Origin: an uncultured beta proteobacterium
Lineage (GTDB): Bacteria; Pseudomonadota; Gammaproteobacteria; Burkholderiales; Burkholderiaceae_C
DNA: 45,315 nt
Assembly: GCA_903909815.1 (NCBI GenBank)
Contig: CAIVXG010000163.1
Location: 1-45,315, forward strand
Reading direction: 5' to 3'
Part shown: piece after piece, positions 1 through 8,786 of the stretch
How positions within the stretch are numbered: the stretch's first letter is position 1
How the letters are laid out: every line of letters begins with the position of its first letter
The notes under the pieces: generated by a model
Told to the model about the DNA's origin: nothing
What the model saw: only the letters and a program-made list of their open reading frames with translations
Database searches by the model: none
Program-made: the position numbers and the translations under genes

Positions 1-1
1 A

Positions 2-121
2 AGTTGCCTCGAAAGAGGCGTGGAAATTGAAAATTCGGCTGCGATTGCGAAAGAGATCGCGAAATCTGGCGTAGCGCGAACTAAAAAAATACGCGCAACG
101 TCATCATGCGGGTCAAAGTGA
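2..121 (+). other. Open frame entering from the left edge, unrecognised
   Basis: A frame open from the window edge runs for about 39 codons and ends at the TGA at 119-121. It is more AT-rich and lysine-rich than what follows, with a run of seven A near 83-89. I do not recognise the peptide (it contains EIAKSGVARTKKIRAT). It is in the same frame as the methyltransferase remnant that follows, but does not resemble that family's SAM-binding domain, so it may be the tail of an unrelated gene or mobile element joined here. Confidence 0.25.
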
Positions 122-1354
122 TTTGATCCGCGTTTCCTTAGCGGCGAGGCCTTCGCCGATTTCTGCCTGCGCCCCGATTTGCCGTGCTTTGACAGCATCA
201 GCCTGCATGGCGTCTGGAGCTGGATTTCAGACAGCAGCCGCGCCGTCATCGTCGATTTCGTGCGACGCAAGCTCAAGGTCGGTGGCGTGCTGTACGTGAG
301 CTACAACACCCAAGCCGGCTGGGTCACCATGCTGCCCTTGCGCGACCTGCTGAGCGAACACGCGGCAGTGGCGGGCGCAGCAGATCAGGGCACGCTGGCA
401 CGCATTGATGCTGCCATCGCTTTCGCCGAGCAACTGTTCGCCACCATGCCGCTGTACGCCATCGCCAACCCGCTCGCGGTCGAGCGCCTCAAGGCCCTCA
501 AGGGGCAAAGGCGCGACTATCTCGCGCACGAGTATTTCAATCGCGACTGGTTGCCCATGTCCTTTTCAAAAATGACGCAGTGGCTCGCTCCGGCCGGGCT
601 CGACTTCGCCTGTTCGGCGCACTACTCCGACGCCATCGACGCGCTGAATCTGAGCGCCGAGCAGCAGCGCTTGCTGCAGGAAATTACGGATGCAGCGTTC
701 CGTGAAACCGTGCGCGACCTGATCGTGAACCAGCATTTCCGCTGCGACTACTGGGTCAAGGGCGCCAGAAAGCTCACGCCACAGGAACAGCATCAGGCGC
801 TGCGCGCGCATCGCCTGATATTGGTCGCGCCGCGTGCGCAGGTTTCCCTCAGCTTCCATGGCGCCCAAGGCGAGATCAAGATGGACGAGGCGGTTTACCG
901 GCCGATCCTGGACCGCCTGGCGCCGCACCAGGCGATGACGCTGGGGGAACTGGAACAGGCCGTCGCTGGCAACGGCATTTCCTTGGCGCAGTTGACGCAG
1001 GCCGCGATGTTTCTGAGCGGCACCGGCCACCTGCTGGCGGTGCAGGAAGAGGCCACGGCGCTCAGCGCCAGAAAACATACGCGTGCGCTCAATGCCCACT
1101 TGATCGATCGCTCGCTGGGCAGCGCCGAGATCGGGCATCTGGCCAGTCCGATCACTGGTGGCGGCGTGAAGGTGACGCGCCTGCAACAACTGTTCCTGTT
1201 GGCACGCAGCCAAGGCCACACCGGTGCCGAAGATTGCGCCCAGTTTGTCGCACACGCCCTCGCGCCGCAGATCGGTCTGGCGGAACTTACGGTGCAGGCA
1301 CACGACTTTAACAACCAGCACTGGCCCATCTTTCAGGCGCTGCACATCGACTGA
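122..1354 (+). pseudogene. 5'-truncated SAM-dependent methyltransferase with regulatory domain
   Basis: The frame is open from 122 and encodes the second half of a class I methyltransferase of the type carrying a methyltransferase regulatory domain (PF10119-like). Visible hallmarks are the FDSISLHGVWSWIS segment, which is the end of the Rossmann core in this family, then LKVGGVLYVSYNTQAGW, and a long alpha-helical C-terminal region ending naturally in HWPIFQALHID. The N-terminal part with the SAM-binding glycine motif (E.G.G) is absent: an in-frame TGA lies at 119-121 and the upstream sequence is unrelated. The only start candidates are weak ones such as TTG at 179, which lies inside the domain. 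Full-length relatives are about 500 residues or more, so about one quarter to one third is missing. I read it as a decayed or recombined gene. Its substrate is unknown; relatives often sit near surface-polysaccharide genes, but that context is not visible here. Confidence 0.7.
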
Positions 1355-1533
1355 CGATCATCCCGGTCCATCAGCCTTGACCTTCAACCTCACCATGCTG
1401 ACACTGCGCCATTGCATGAGCGCTATATCACTACGTCGGCCTTTAAGATTGCGCTGCGCTGCCTGATCAAGAAGCGCTGAGCGGCGAGAGGGTCCACACA
1501 TCGGCAGAGTGAAGCTGAGCCGTATCATTCCTC
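1355..1533. other. Intergenic region, no confident feature
   Basis: About 180 bp separate the methyltransferase remnant from the octahaem cytochrome gene. A short frame ending at the TGA at 1478-1480 reads ERYITTSAFKIALRC and faintly recalls glycosyltransferase C-termini, but it is too short to call. No clear promoter or terminator is seen, although the promoter of the cytochrome gene should lie here. Confidence 0.3.
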
Positions 1534-3903
1534 ATGATTCAAAGCAGTCGAACCGACAGCGCAAATGCCGACGCTGGCCCGCCGCAGTCAAGGCAAGCGA
1601 GGAGGCTCGCCGCATTCACCCTGTCACTGATCCTTGCCGCGATCAGCCCGTGGAATGTGCAAGCCGCCTCCGGAGCAGCTGGCGCAAGGCCGAACACGCT
1701 GGCAGCGCCCGACACGCCAGCCTACGTGGGCAACGACCGCTGCCTGACCTGTCATGCACAGCAGGCCGCTGAATGGCGCGCGTCGCACCATGCACAGGCC
1801 ATGGCGACAGCCACGCCTGCCAGCGTCAGGGGTGACTTCGGCAACCGCGAGTTCCGCCATGCGGGTGTGACATCGCGCTTCTTTCGACGTGGTGATAAGT
1901 TCTATGTTCACACCGACGGCGTGGATGGCAAACTGGCCGACTTCGAAATCACGCACACCATCGGCGTCGAACCGCTGCAGCAGTACCTGATCGCCATGCC
2001 GGGCGGACGCCTGCAGGCGCTGCCGATAGCCTGGGATACGCAGAAGAGGCAGTGGTTTCATTTGCTCGCGCACGAGAACACGCCGCCCGGTGATGTCCTG
2101 CACTGGACGGGCCGCTACCAGACGGCCAATACCCTGTGCATTGTCTGCCACACCACCGATTACGAGCGCCGCTACGACGCGGCAAAGGACGCCTTTGCAT
2201 CGAGCTGGAAGGAGATCAACGTGTCCTGCCAGTCTTGTCACGGACCCGGTGCAAGCCATGTCCAGTGGGCGCAGGGCGCACCGGCGGGGGCTGCCAAGCC
2301 ACGCACGGCTGCAGCCATGGGCCTGACAGTGGACTTCCAAACCGGTGCGCCGCAAGCAACGCAGACAGCTTGCGCACCCTGCCACGCACGGCGCAGCGAG
2401 CTCTCGCCCAAGGGCGTACCGGGTCAACCGCTGCTGGACCATTTCCTGCCCAGCTTGCTGCGTCAAGGCCTGTACCAGGCCGATGGCCAGCAGCTCGACG
2501 AAGTCTATGTGGACGGCTCTTTTCGACAGAGCAGGATGTTTCAGATGGGCGTGAATTGCAGCCATTGCCACAACGCCCACAGCGGCAAGCTGCGCCTGCA
2601 GGGCAACGCGCTGTGCCTGCAATGCCACACAACCCAGCGCAACCCGGCCTTCCCCAGCGCTGCCGGAAGTTTCGACAGCTCGGCGCATCACTTTCACAAG
2701 GCTGCAACGCCTGGCGCGCAATGCGTGAATTGCCACATGCCGTCGCGCGTGTACATGGGCGCTCAGCCACGGCCCGACCACAGCCTGCGCATTCCCCGTC
2801 CTGACCTGTCCGTCAATACCGGCTTGCCCAATGCCTGCAACGCTTGTCACGTCCAAAAGTCGGCGCAGTGGGCCGCCGACAGCATCGCCAAATGGTTTGG
2901 CAAGAAGCGTCGCCAGGAGCCGCATTTCGGGGCCGATTTTTCTGCCTACCGCGCTGGTCGGGGCGATGCGGGCCCGCTGCTGGCTCTCATTGCCAATGCC
3001 AACATGAGCGCCATCGTGCGCGCCACGGCGTTGAGCGAACTTGCCAATGACGCGGGCAGTGGCCTGCCGCTGCGAATCCATGCGCTCAAGGACGCGGCCG
3101 ACGAAGTTCGAACTGCCGCGGCCGACGGCCTGGCGCTGCTGGAACCGGCGCGCCGCATGGAGGCGCTCTTGCCCCTGCTGCGCGACCCGATCCGCGCCGT
3201 GCGCATGGCCGCGATGCACAGCCTCTCGACCATTCCCCGCGAACGCTTTGACGCCGGCGCAAAGCCTGCCTTTGATGCAGCGCTGCAAGAGTACATCGCG
3301 GTACAGAGCCTGGCGCTGGACATGCCGGGCGCGCAGCTGAATCTTGCGCAGATTCTGCAGAACACAGGGCAGGCCGAGCTGGCCGAAAGGCACTATCTGA
3401 CAGCCCTCAAGCTCGATCCCGATTTTTCCCCGGCCCGCCTCAACCTGGCCCAGCTCTACGCGCAGCAAGGCCGCATCAAGCCAGCGCAGGACGTGCTCAA
3501 AGCGGGCCTGTCGCGCCAACCCGGCATTGGTGAGCTGCAGTATTCGCTGGGTCTTCTGCTGGCGCAGGACGGAGAACTTCAAGCCGCCACCGATGCGCTG
3601 CAAAAGGCCGCGAAATTGCTGCCCCTGCGTGGCCGCGTGTCTTACAACCTCGCTCTGGCCTACCAGCAACTGGGAAAGAGCCGCTTGGCGGAGCAGTCCT
3701 TTCTGGCCGCAGTCAAGGCCGACCCGAGCGACCCCGACGTGCTGTATGCGCTGGCGGCGTATTACTTTCACGCGCACAAGCAAGCGCAGGCGCTGCAATG
3801 GGCAGAGCGGCTTAAGTTGCTGCGCCCCGATGACCCCAGATCCGGCCCATTGCAGCGGGCCCTGAGGACCCAGGCCGCAGCGGTGTCAGGCAACGTCAAG
3901 TAG
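1534..3903 (+). CDS. Octahaem cytochrome c with HEAT-like and TPR repeats
   Basis: This is a 789-residue periplasmic multihaem cytochrome c. An N-terminal basic region and a hydrophobic stretch (about residues 28-45, ending near VQA-A) form a Sec signal. Eight CxxCH haem-attachment motifs begin at about residues 70, 202, 232, 280, 342, 361, 397 and 435. After residue 480 there are HEAT-like repeats rich in alanine and leucine (DAADEVRTAAADGLALLEP, PIRAVRMAAMHSL). Tetratricopeptide repeats run from about 600 to the end (LNLAQILQNTGQAELAERHY and similar). The layout matches TPR-containing cytochrome c554/NrfA-superfamily-like proteins of proteobacteria. The physiological substrate is unknown; electron transfer combined with protein-protein docking by the TPRs is inferred. 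The ATG at 1534 gives a complete signal peptide, but no strong Shine-Dalgarno sequence precedes it. The gene appears monocistronic, with 104 bp before the next gene. Confidence 0.85.
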   Translation: MIQSSRTDSANADAGPPQSRQARRLAAFTLSLILAAISPWNVQAASGAAGARPNTLAAPDTPAYVGNDRCLTCHAQQAAEWRASHHAQAMATATPASVRGDFGNREFRHAGVTSRFFRRGDKFYVHTDGVDGKLADFEITHTIGVEPLQQYLIAMPGGRLQALPIAWDTQKRQWFHLLAHENTPPGDVLHWTGRYQTANTLCIVCHTTDYERRYDAAKDAFASSWKEINVSCQSCHGPGASHVQWAQGAPAGAAKPRTAAAMGLTVDFQTGAPQATQTACAPCHARRSELSPKGVPGQPLLDHFLPSLLRQGLYQADGQQLDEVYVDGSFRQSRMFQMGVNCSHCHNAHSGKLRLQGNALCLQCHTTQRNPAFPSAAGSFDSSAHHFHKAATPGAQCVNCHMPSRVYMGAQPRPDHSLRIPRPDLSVNTGLPNACNACHVQKSAQWAADSIAKWFGKKRRQEPHFGADFSAYRAGRGDAGPLLALIANANMSAIVRATALSELANDAGSGLPLRIHALKDAADEVRTAAADGLALLEPARRMEALLPLLRDPIRAVRMAAMHSLSTIPRERFDAGAKPAFDAALQEYIAVQSLALDMPGAQLNLAQILQNTGQAELAERHYLTALKLDPDFSPARLNLAQLYAQQGRIKPAQDVLKAGLSRQPGIGELQYSLGLLLAQDGELQAATDALQKAAKLLPLRGRVSYNLALAYQQLGKSRLAEQSFLAAVKADPSDPDVLYALAAYYFHAHKQAQALQWAERLKLLRPDDPRSGPLQRALRTQAAAVSGNVK

Positions 3904-4007
3904 ACTGCAACGACACCGAATGCTGTCCCAAGCGCCATCTCCGAAATCATGTTCTCCCGCCTTGGGAAGGCGCTATTCTCGACTGACACTCTTGTGAAGG
4001 AAGCGCC

Positions 4008-5627
4008 ATGACAGGAACGAGATTTCAATCCGACGTGTTGGTGATCGGAGGTGGCTTGGCCGGCATCGTCACGGCGCTCGAGTGCCTGCGCGCCGGCCAA
4101 AGCGTGACGCTGGTGGACCGCGACACGTCGGCGCGAATGGGTGGTCTGGCGCTGTGGGCGTTTGGCGGCATGGCTCTGGTGGACACCCCATTGCAGCGGC
4201 GCATGAAGCTCAAGGACTCACCGTCCATTGCATTGCGCGACTGGCTGCGCTTTGGCGAACTCGGCGAAGACGATGTGCTGCCGCGGCAATGGGCTTCCTA
4301 CTATGTGGAGAACTCGCGCGCGCAGGTGTATGACTGGCTGATCGAGAGCGGACTGTCCTTCATGCCCGCGGTGAATTGGGTGGAGCGCGGCCTGCAGGGC
4401 AATGGCAACTCCTTGCCGCGCTACCACGTGGTGTGGGGCACTTCGCAGCGGCTCACGCTGCGCATGATTGAACTGATGCGAACTGCAGACGAGGGCCAGC
4501 GCCTGACCGTGTTGCACGAGCACGAGGTGCTAGCGCTGGATTCGTCCAACGGCGTCGTGACGGGAGCCAGCGCACTGAACCACGCGAGCGGTCAAAGCGT
4601 TCAACTCAACGCCGAGGTGGTGGTGCTGGCCATGGGCGGCATCAATGGCAGCATGCAACAAGCCCGCGCCAACTGGCCCAAGAATCGGCCCCTGCCAACT
4701 GCCATGCTCAACGGTGCCCATCCGTACGCCGACGGCAAACTCCACCACCTGGTCGCAGGCCTGGGCGGGCAGATCACGCATGCTGGCGAAATGTGGAACT
4801 ACGCCGCGGGCGTGCCGCACCCCAAGCCCCACTTTGCAGGGCACGGCCTGTCGCTCATTCCCTGCAAGTCGGCGCTGTGGCTGAACCACCGGGGGGAACG
4901 CATCGGACCCGAACCTCTGGTCGTCGGCTTTGATACGCACGAGCTGTGCCAGCGCGTGGCGGCGCAGGAAAAGCCCTACGTCTGGCATCTGCTGAACTGG
5001 CGCATCGCCATCAAGGAGATGGCGCTGTCGGGTGCGGAACACAACCAGCGCATCCGCGATCACCAATTGCTGATGTTCCTGAAGGAAACGCTGCTGGGCA
5101 ACCACCGTCTGGTGAAGCAGATGGTGACCGAGAGCCCGCACTTCCTGGTGGACGACACGCTGGCCGGACTGGCGTCCAAGATGAACGCGCTGGTCGGCAA
5201 CGACGACGTTCGCGCCGAAGTGTTGCAGCAAACCGCCGACGCCTTCGACGCCAATTTTTTCCTGGGCGACAAGCTGCACAACGACGAGCAACTACGCCGC
5301 ATCGAACACGCGCGCCACTGGGGGCCGGACCGGCTGCGCACCTGCAAACCTGCCGCCCTGCAGGAGCGCGGCGCGGGCCCCTTCATTGCGATACAGACGC
5401 AGCTCATCACGCGCAAGAGTCTGGGCGGCCTGCAGACTGACTTGCAAAGCCGCTTGCTCGATGCCAATGGTCGGGCCATGCCAGGCCTGTACTGCGTGGG
5501 CGAGGCGGCAGGGTTTGGCGGCGGTGGTGCCTGCGGCAAACGCTCGCTGGAAGGCACGTTCCTGCCCGGCTGTATCCTGACGGCACGCGCTGCAGCACGC
5601 TCCATCGTGTCTGGCCGTGGCCTTTGA
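4008..5627 (+). CDS. FAD-dependent dehydrogenase (KstD/fumarate-reductase flavoprotein family)
   Basis: This 539-residue flavoprotein begins with a dinucleotide-binding fold (VLVIGGGLAGIVTALECLRAG, then an acidic residue in TLVDRD). It ends with the second FAD-contact motif GLYCVGEAAGFGGGG...GTFLPGCI, typical of the FAD_binding_2 family. It resembles proteins annotated as FAD-binding dehydrogenases related to 3-ketosteroid delta-1-dehydrogenase and fumarate reductase. The conserved ARMGGLALWAFGG segment fits that subgroup. There is no signal peptide, so it is probably cytoplasmic. A Shine-Dalgarno sequence (AAGGAA) lies six bases before the ATG. The next gene, a ThDP enzyme, starts 33 bp downstream on the same strand, so the two are probably cotranscribed. 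The true substrate cannot be told from the sequence. Confidence 0.8.
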   Translation: MTGTRFQSDVLVIGGGLAGIVTALECLRAGQSVTLVDRDTSARMGGLALWAFGGMALVDTPLQRRMKLKDSPSIALRDWLRFGELGEDDVLPRQWASYYVENSRAQVYDWLIESGLSFMPAVNWVERGLQGNGNSLPRYHVVWGTSQRLTLRMIELMRTADEGQRLTVLHEHEVLALDSSNGVVTGASALNHASGQSVQLNAEVVVLAMGGINGSMQQARANWPKNRPLPTAMLNGAHPYADGKLHHLVAGLGGQITHAGEMWNYAAGVPHPKPHFAGHGLSLIPCKSALWLNHRGERIGPEPLVVGFDTHELCQRVAAQEKPYVWHLLNWRIAIKEMALSGAEHNQRIRDHQLLMFLKETLLGNHRLVKQMVTESPHFLVDDTLAGLASKMNALVGNDDVRAEVLQQTADAFDANFFLGDKLHNDEQLRRIEHARHWGPDRLRTCKPAALQERGAGPFIAIQTQLITRKSLGGLQTDLQSRLLDANGRAMPGLYCVGEAAGFGGGGACGKRSLEGTFLPGCILTARAAARSIVSGRGL

Positions 5628-5660
5628 CTTTGATCTCAACCGCACAATCAGGAGACCCCC

Positions 5661-7316
5661 ATGTCCAACGGCGCCAATGCCCTGATCCAGACCCTGGTCA
5701 ATGCCGGCATCACCACCTGCTTTACCAATCCCGGCACCTCCGAGATGCACTTTGTGGCGGCGCTCGACACCGTGCCCGAGATGCGCGCCGTGCTCGCACT
5801 CTTTGAAGGTGTTGCCACCGGCGCGGCCGACGGCTATGGCCGTATGGCAGACAAGCCCGCCGCCACGCTACTGCACCTGGGCTGCGGCCTGGGCAACGGC
5901 CTGGCGAACCTGCACAACGCGCGCAAAGGCCGTGTGCCCGTGTTGAACATCGTGGGCGACCATGCCACTTACCACGTGCCATTTGACGCCCAGTTGCAGT
6001 CGGACATAGAAACTGTGGCGCGCAACGTGTCGTCGTGGGTGCGCACGTCCAAGACCACCGCAGCACTGGCTCAGGACGCGGTCGAGGCCATTGCCACGGC
6101 GCTGGGTCCACCGGGACAGGTGGCGACACTGATACTGCCGGCCGACGTATCGTGGAGCGAAGGCGGTGCAGCCAGGGAGCCGCTCGCATTGACGCCGCCG
6201 CCGGCAGCCGATGACTCTGCCGTGGCCGCCATCGCCAGTGCCTTGCAGGGCCCAGGCAAGAAAGCGATCCTCTTGGGTGGTCGGGCCTTGCGCGCGCCCG
6301 CGCTGATGGCGCTGGCGCGCATCGCCGCCAAGACCGGCGTCCAACTTTTTGCAGAAGTGTTTCCGACCCGCATGGAGCGCGGCGCCGGGTTGCCCCCGGT
6401 AGAGCGCCTGGCCTACATGGCCGAACTCGCTTCGGTGCAACTCAGCGGTCTGGAGCATCTCATCCTGGTCGACGCCAAGGCGCCCGTGTCGTTCTTCGCC
6501 TATCCCGGCAAGAAGAGCTACCTGGTGCCCGACGGCTGTCTATTGCACACCCTCGCCTCCTTCACCCAGGACGTGCAAGGCAGCCTGGAAAAGCTGTCCA
6601 GCGCCGTCGGTGCGGACCAGGCCACACCCATGCTCCAAGCGCCAAAACGTCCCGGCCGTCCGCGCGGCAAATTCACCGCCGACAAGGTGTGCAAGGCCAT
6701 AGGCGAGCTGATGCCCGAACACGCCATCATCGTGGACGAGGCCATCACCTCAGGCCTGCTGCTGCCGCTGTACACGGCAGGGGCGCCGCACCATGACCTG
6801 ATCACGCTCACCGGCGGCTCCATCGGCTTCGGCCTTCCCAACGCCGTGGGTGCGGCCATTGCCTGCCCGAAGCGCAAGGTGATCGCCCTGGCGGGAGACG
6901 GTTCCGCCATGTACACCATCCAGGCGCTATGGACCATGGCGCGCGAAAAACTTGACGTCATCTCCATCATTTTCAACAACCGCTCCTATGCCGTTCTGAA
7001 TGTCGAGTTGCAGCGCGTGGGAGCCGGTGGTGCCGGCGACAAAGCCAGGGCCCAACTCGACCTGAAGAATCCAGCGATCGATTTTGTGCGCCTGGGCGAG
7101 AGCATGGGGGTGGCGTCCCGGCGCGCCACCAGCACGGAAGAATTTCTGGCCGCTTTCGAGCACGCCCTGCGTACACCCGGCCCACACCTGATCGAAGCCG
7201 TCGTGCCGCCCACGCTGGCTGGCTTGAAGCTGCGCGTCCTGCCGCATCTGCTGCAGTCCCTGGCCAAGCTGCCGCTGCCGGTGGCGCGCGCTCTCAAGCG
7301 CGCCATTGCGCCTTGA
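5661..7316 (+). CDS. Thiamine-diphosphate enzyme, acetolactate-synthase-like large subunit
   Basis: This 551-residue protein has the three-domain plan of ThDP decarboxylases and synthases. The N-terminal pyrimidine-binding domain carries the ThDP-activating glutamate at residue 49 (LFEGVATGAADGYGR). A central domain follows. The C-terminal pyrophosphate domain carries GDGSAMYT followed about 25 residues later by NN (FNNRSYAVL), which is the ThDP/Mg binding motif. It is annotated widely as acetolactate synthase large subunit, but belongs to a divergent branch nearer benzoylformate/oxalyl-CoA-type enzymes. No small regulatory subunit (ilvN) is adjacent, so a role in valine/isoleucine synthesis is unlikely. 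Its pairing with the upstream FAD dehydrogenase suggests a catabolic 2-oxoacid or C-C lyase pathway (inference). A GGAG-type ribosome site (AGGAGA) precedes the ATG. Confidence 0.8.
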   Translation: MSNGANALIQTLVNAGITTCFTNPGTSEMHFVAALDTVPEMRAVLALFEGVATGAADGYGRMADKPAATLLHLGCGLGNGLANLHNARKGRVPVLNIVGDHATYHVPFDAQLQSDIETVARNVSSWVRTSKTTAALAQDAVEAIATALGPPGQVATLILPADVSWSEGGAAREPLALTPPPAADDSAVAAIASALQGPGKKAILLGGRALRAPALMALARIAAKTGVQLFAEVFPTRMERGAGLPPVERLAYMAELASVQLSGLEHLILVDAKAPVSFFAYPGKKSYLVPDGCLLHTLASFTQDVQGSLEKLSSAVGADQATPMLQAPKRPGRPRGKFTADKVCKAIGELMPEHAIIVDEAITSGLLLPLYTAGAPHHDLITLTGGSIGFGLPNAVGAAIACPKRKVIALAGDGSAMYTIQALWTMAREKLDVISIIFNNRSYAVLNVELQRVGAGGAGDKARAQLDLKNPAIDFVRLGESMGVASRRATSTEEFLAAFEHALRTPGPHLIEAVVPPTLAGLKLRVLPHLLQSLAKLPLPVARALKRAIAP

Positions 7317-7338
7317 GAGCGAAAGCGGCTGGCGCTGC

Positions 7339-7992
7339 TTACTGGCCGCGCGGATAGCGCTTGAAGGCGCGGCGAAATACGTCCACCACTTCCGACGTCC
7401 CGCCCATGGTGACATCCAGATCTTTCACCAGACCATCCGACAGCCCGTAGATCCAGCCGTGCACCGTCACCTTCTGGCCCCGGCTCCAGGCGTCCTGCAT
7501 CACGTTGGACAGGGCCACGTTGCCCACCTGCTCTATCACGTTCATCTCGCACAGCGCGTCTTCCAACTCGGCCTGGGGCAGGTGATTCAGACGCTGGCGA
7601 TGGCGCAGCCGCACATCCTGCACGTGGCGCAGCCAGTTGTCCGCCAGGCCGATGCGCATGCCCCGGGCTGCAGCCAGCACACCGCCACAACCGTAGTGCC
7701 CCACCACCATGATGTGTTCCACCTTGAGCTGGTCCACCGCGAACTGGATCACCGACAGCGCATTCAGATCGGAATGCACCACCACGTTGGCGACATTGCG
7801 GTGCACGAACACCTCGCCCGGATCCAGGCCGGTGATTTCATTCGCCGGCACGCGGCTGTCGGAGCAGCCGATCCACAGATACTTGGGGCTTTGCTGCTGC
7901 GCCAGCTTGGCGAAAAACCCCGGACGCTCGCGCTCCATGCGCGCGGCCCATTGGATGTTGTTGTCGAAGAGGTGTTGCAGGGTTTGACTCAT
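7339..7992 (-). CDS. can: Beta-class carbonic anhydrase
   Basis: This 217-residue enzyme interconverts CO2 and bicarbonate in the cytoplasm. The zinc ligands and catalytic dyad of the beta class are all present: Cys43, Asp45 and Arg47 in IGCSDSRVPANEI, then His99 and Cys102 in VVGHYGCGG. Length and spacing match E. coli Can (about 220 residues). The gene is convergent with the ThDP-enzyme gene, with 22 bp between stop codons and no clear terminator there. Upstream lies a 240-bp stretch containing a dispersed palindromic repeat. Confidence 0.93.
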   Translation of the reverse strand: MSQTLQHLFDNNIQWAARMERERPGFFAKLAQQQSPKYLWIGCSDSRVPANEITGLDPGEVFVHRNVANVVVHSDLNALSVIQFAVDQLKVEHIMVVGHYGCGGVLAAARGMRIGLADNWLRHVQDVRLRHRQRLNHLPQAELEDALCEMNVIEQVGNVALSNVMQDAWSRGQKVTVHGWIYGLSDGLVKDLDVTMGGTSEVVDVFRRAFKRYPRGQ

Positions 7993-8234
7993 GCGGGGAT
8001 GTTAAGGCAATCGCAGGCTGCGGATTTCAGTTCGCCGTTTGGAAGCCTGTGCCTGACGCCGCCGCCGGGGTAGGCGGCTGCGCGAATGTCCCCCGCTTCG
8101 ACCTACGGTCTTTCGCTCCTCCTTGATTTCGCTGCGGCATCAAGGCGGAGGCCGCAGGCCGGGGGACAGCCGCGGAGCCGGGCGCTGCGGCGACCTGAGC
8201 GAGCACGAACGTCGAGTCATGAATTTGGCGAAAT
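7993..8234. other. Intergenic region between can and the GNAT gene
   Basis: Both flanking genes are on the minus strand. The stretch should hold the can promoter (near 7993-8050) and the 3' end of the liuR-ivd-GNAT unit. Most of it is occupied by a palindromic repeat (8087-8168) that could also end transcription of the upstream operon. Confidence 0.5.
8087..8168. repeat. Imperfect palindromic dispersed repeat
   Basis: The left end reads TGTCCCCCG and the right end CGGGGGACA, a perfect 9-bp terminal inverted repeat. Inside, TTGATTTCGCTGC and GCGGCATCAAGGCGGAGG also form partly complementary arms, so the whole could fold into a long hairpin. From general knowledge, sequences with this GTCCCCCG...CGGGGGAC layout recur in intergenic regions of Comamonadaceae genomes. 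The last 12 bases of the window (45304-45315, TGTTCCCCGGCC) match the minus-strand start of this element at 11 of 12 positions, suggesting a second copy. Confidence 0.6.
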
Positions 8235-8786
8235 TCAATAGAGCGTCTCGGGCCGGATGCTGGCCCACTGCACGCGGTCGATCACCTGCCCATTCTTGAT
8301 GGCACTGCGCCGCAACTCGGCCTCCTTGAAGTAACCGCACTTGCGTGCAACCGCCTGCGACCCTTCGTTCCACGAGAAGATGGGAGCAAACAATCGGGTC
8401 ACCTCTGGCAAGTTCTGCCAGACCCAGGGCGTGACCAAGCCCAGTGCCTCGGACGCAATGCCGCGTCGCCAAAAGGCCTGCCCGATCCAGTAGCCAACTT
8501 CGGCGTTGCAGCGCAAGCATCCATCTTCCGGTCGCACACCCACGCAACCCACCACCTCGCCCTGCACATCCACACCCCAGACGTAGCCAAAGCTGGCCGG
8601 GCGGGTCTGCGGGTTGCACCACCCCGTTGCATCGGCCAATGTGTAGGGGCTGGGAAAACCATCAAAAAGATTCCGGGTCACGGCCAAGTCGTCGGCATGG
8701 CCCTGCAAGGACGGCGCGTCACTGGGAACCAGCGGACGCAGAACGCAACCTGCGCCATGCAGTACGGGTACGTCAGGCAAGTTCAC
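8235..8786 (-). CDS. GNAT-family N-acetyltransferase (RimJ/RimL type)
   Basis: This 183-residue protein has the GNAT fold. An N-terminal [21 protein letters not shown] region is followed by motif A with the acetyl-CoA pyrophosphate loop ([14 protein letters not shown], matching R/Q-x-x-G-x-G/A). The closing [21 protein letters not shown] is typical of RimJ/RimL-like acetyltransferases. Its ATG overlaps the stop of the isovaleryl-CoA dehydrogenase gene by four bases (ATGA), so translation is coupled and it belongs to the liuR-ivd operon. The acetyl acceptor is unknown; such operonic GNATs may act on a protein or a small amine. Confidence 0.8.
   Translation of the reverse strand: MNLPDVPVLHGAGCVLRPLVPSDAPSLQGHADDLAVTRNLFDGFPSPYTLADATGWCNPQTRPASFGYVWGVDVQGEVVGCVGVRPEDGCLRCNAEVGYWIGQAFWRRGIASEALGLVTPWVWQNLPEVTRLFAPIFSWNEGSQAVARKCGYFKEAELRRSAIKNGQVIDRVQWASIRPETLY

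Noticed and set aside
1400-1480. Possible glycosyltransferase C-terminal remnant (ERYITTSAFKIALRC)
   Set aside because: About 20 codons only; the resemblance is too weak to claim.
1624-3798. Long minus-strand open frame of 724 codons opposite the octahaem cytochrome
   Set aside because: The plus strand has a signal peptide, eight haem motifs and TPRs; the antisense frame is a high-GC codon-bias shadow with no domain features.
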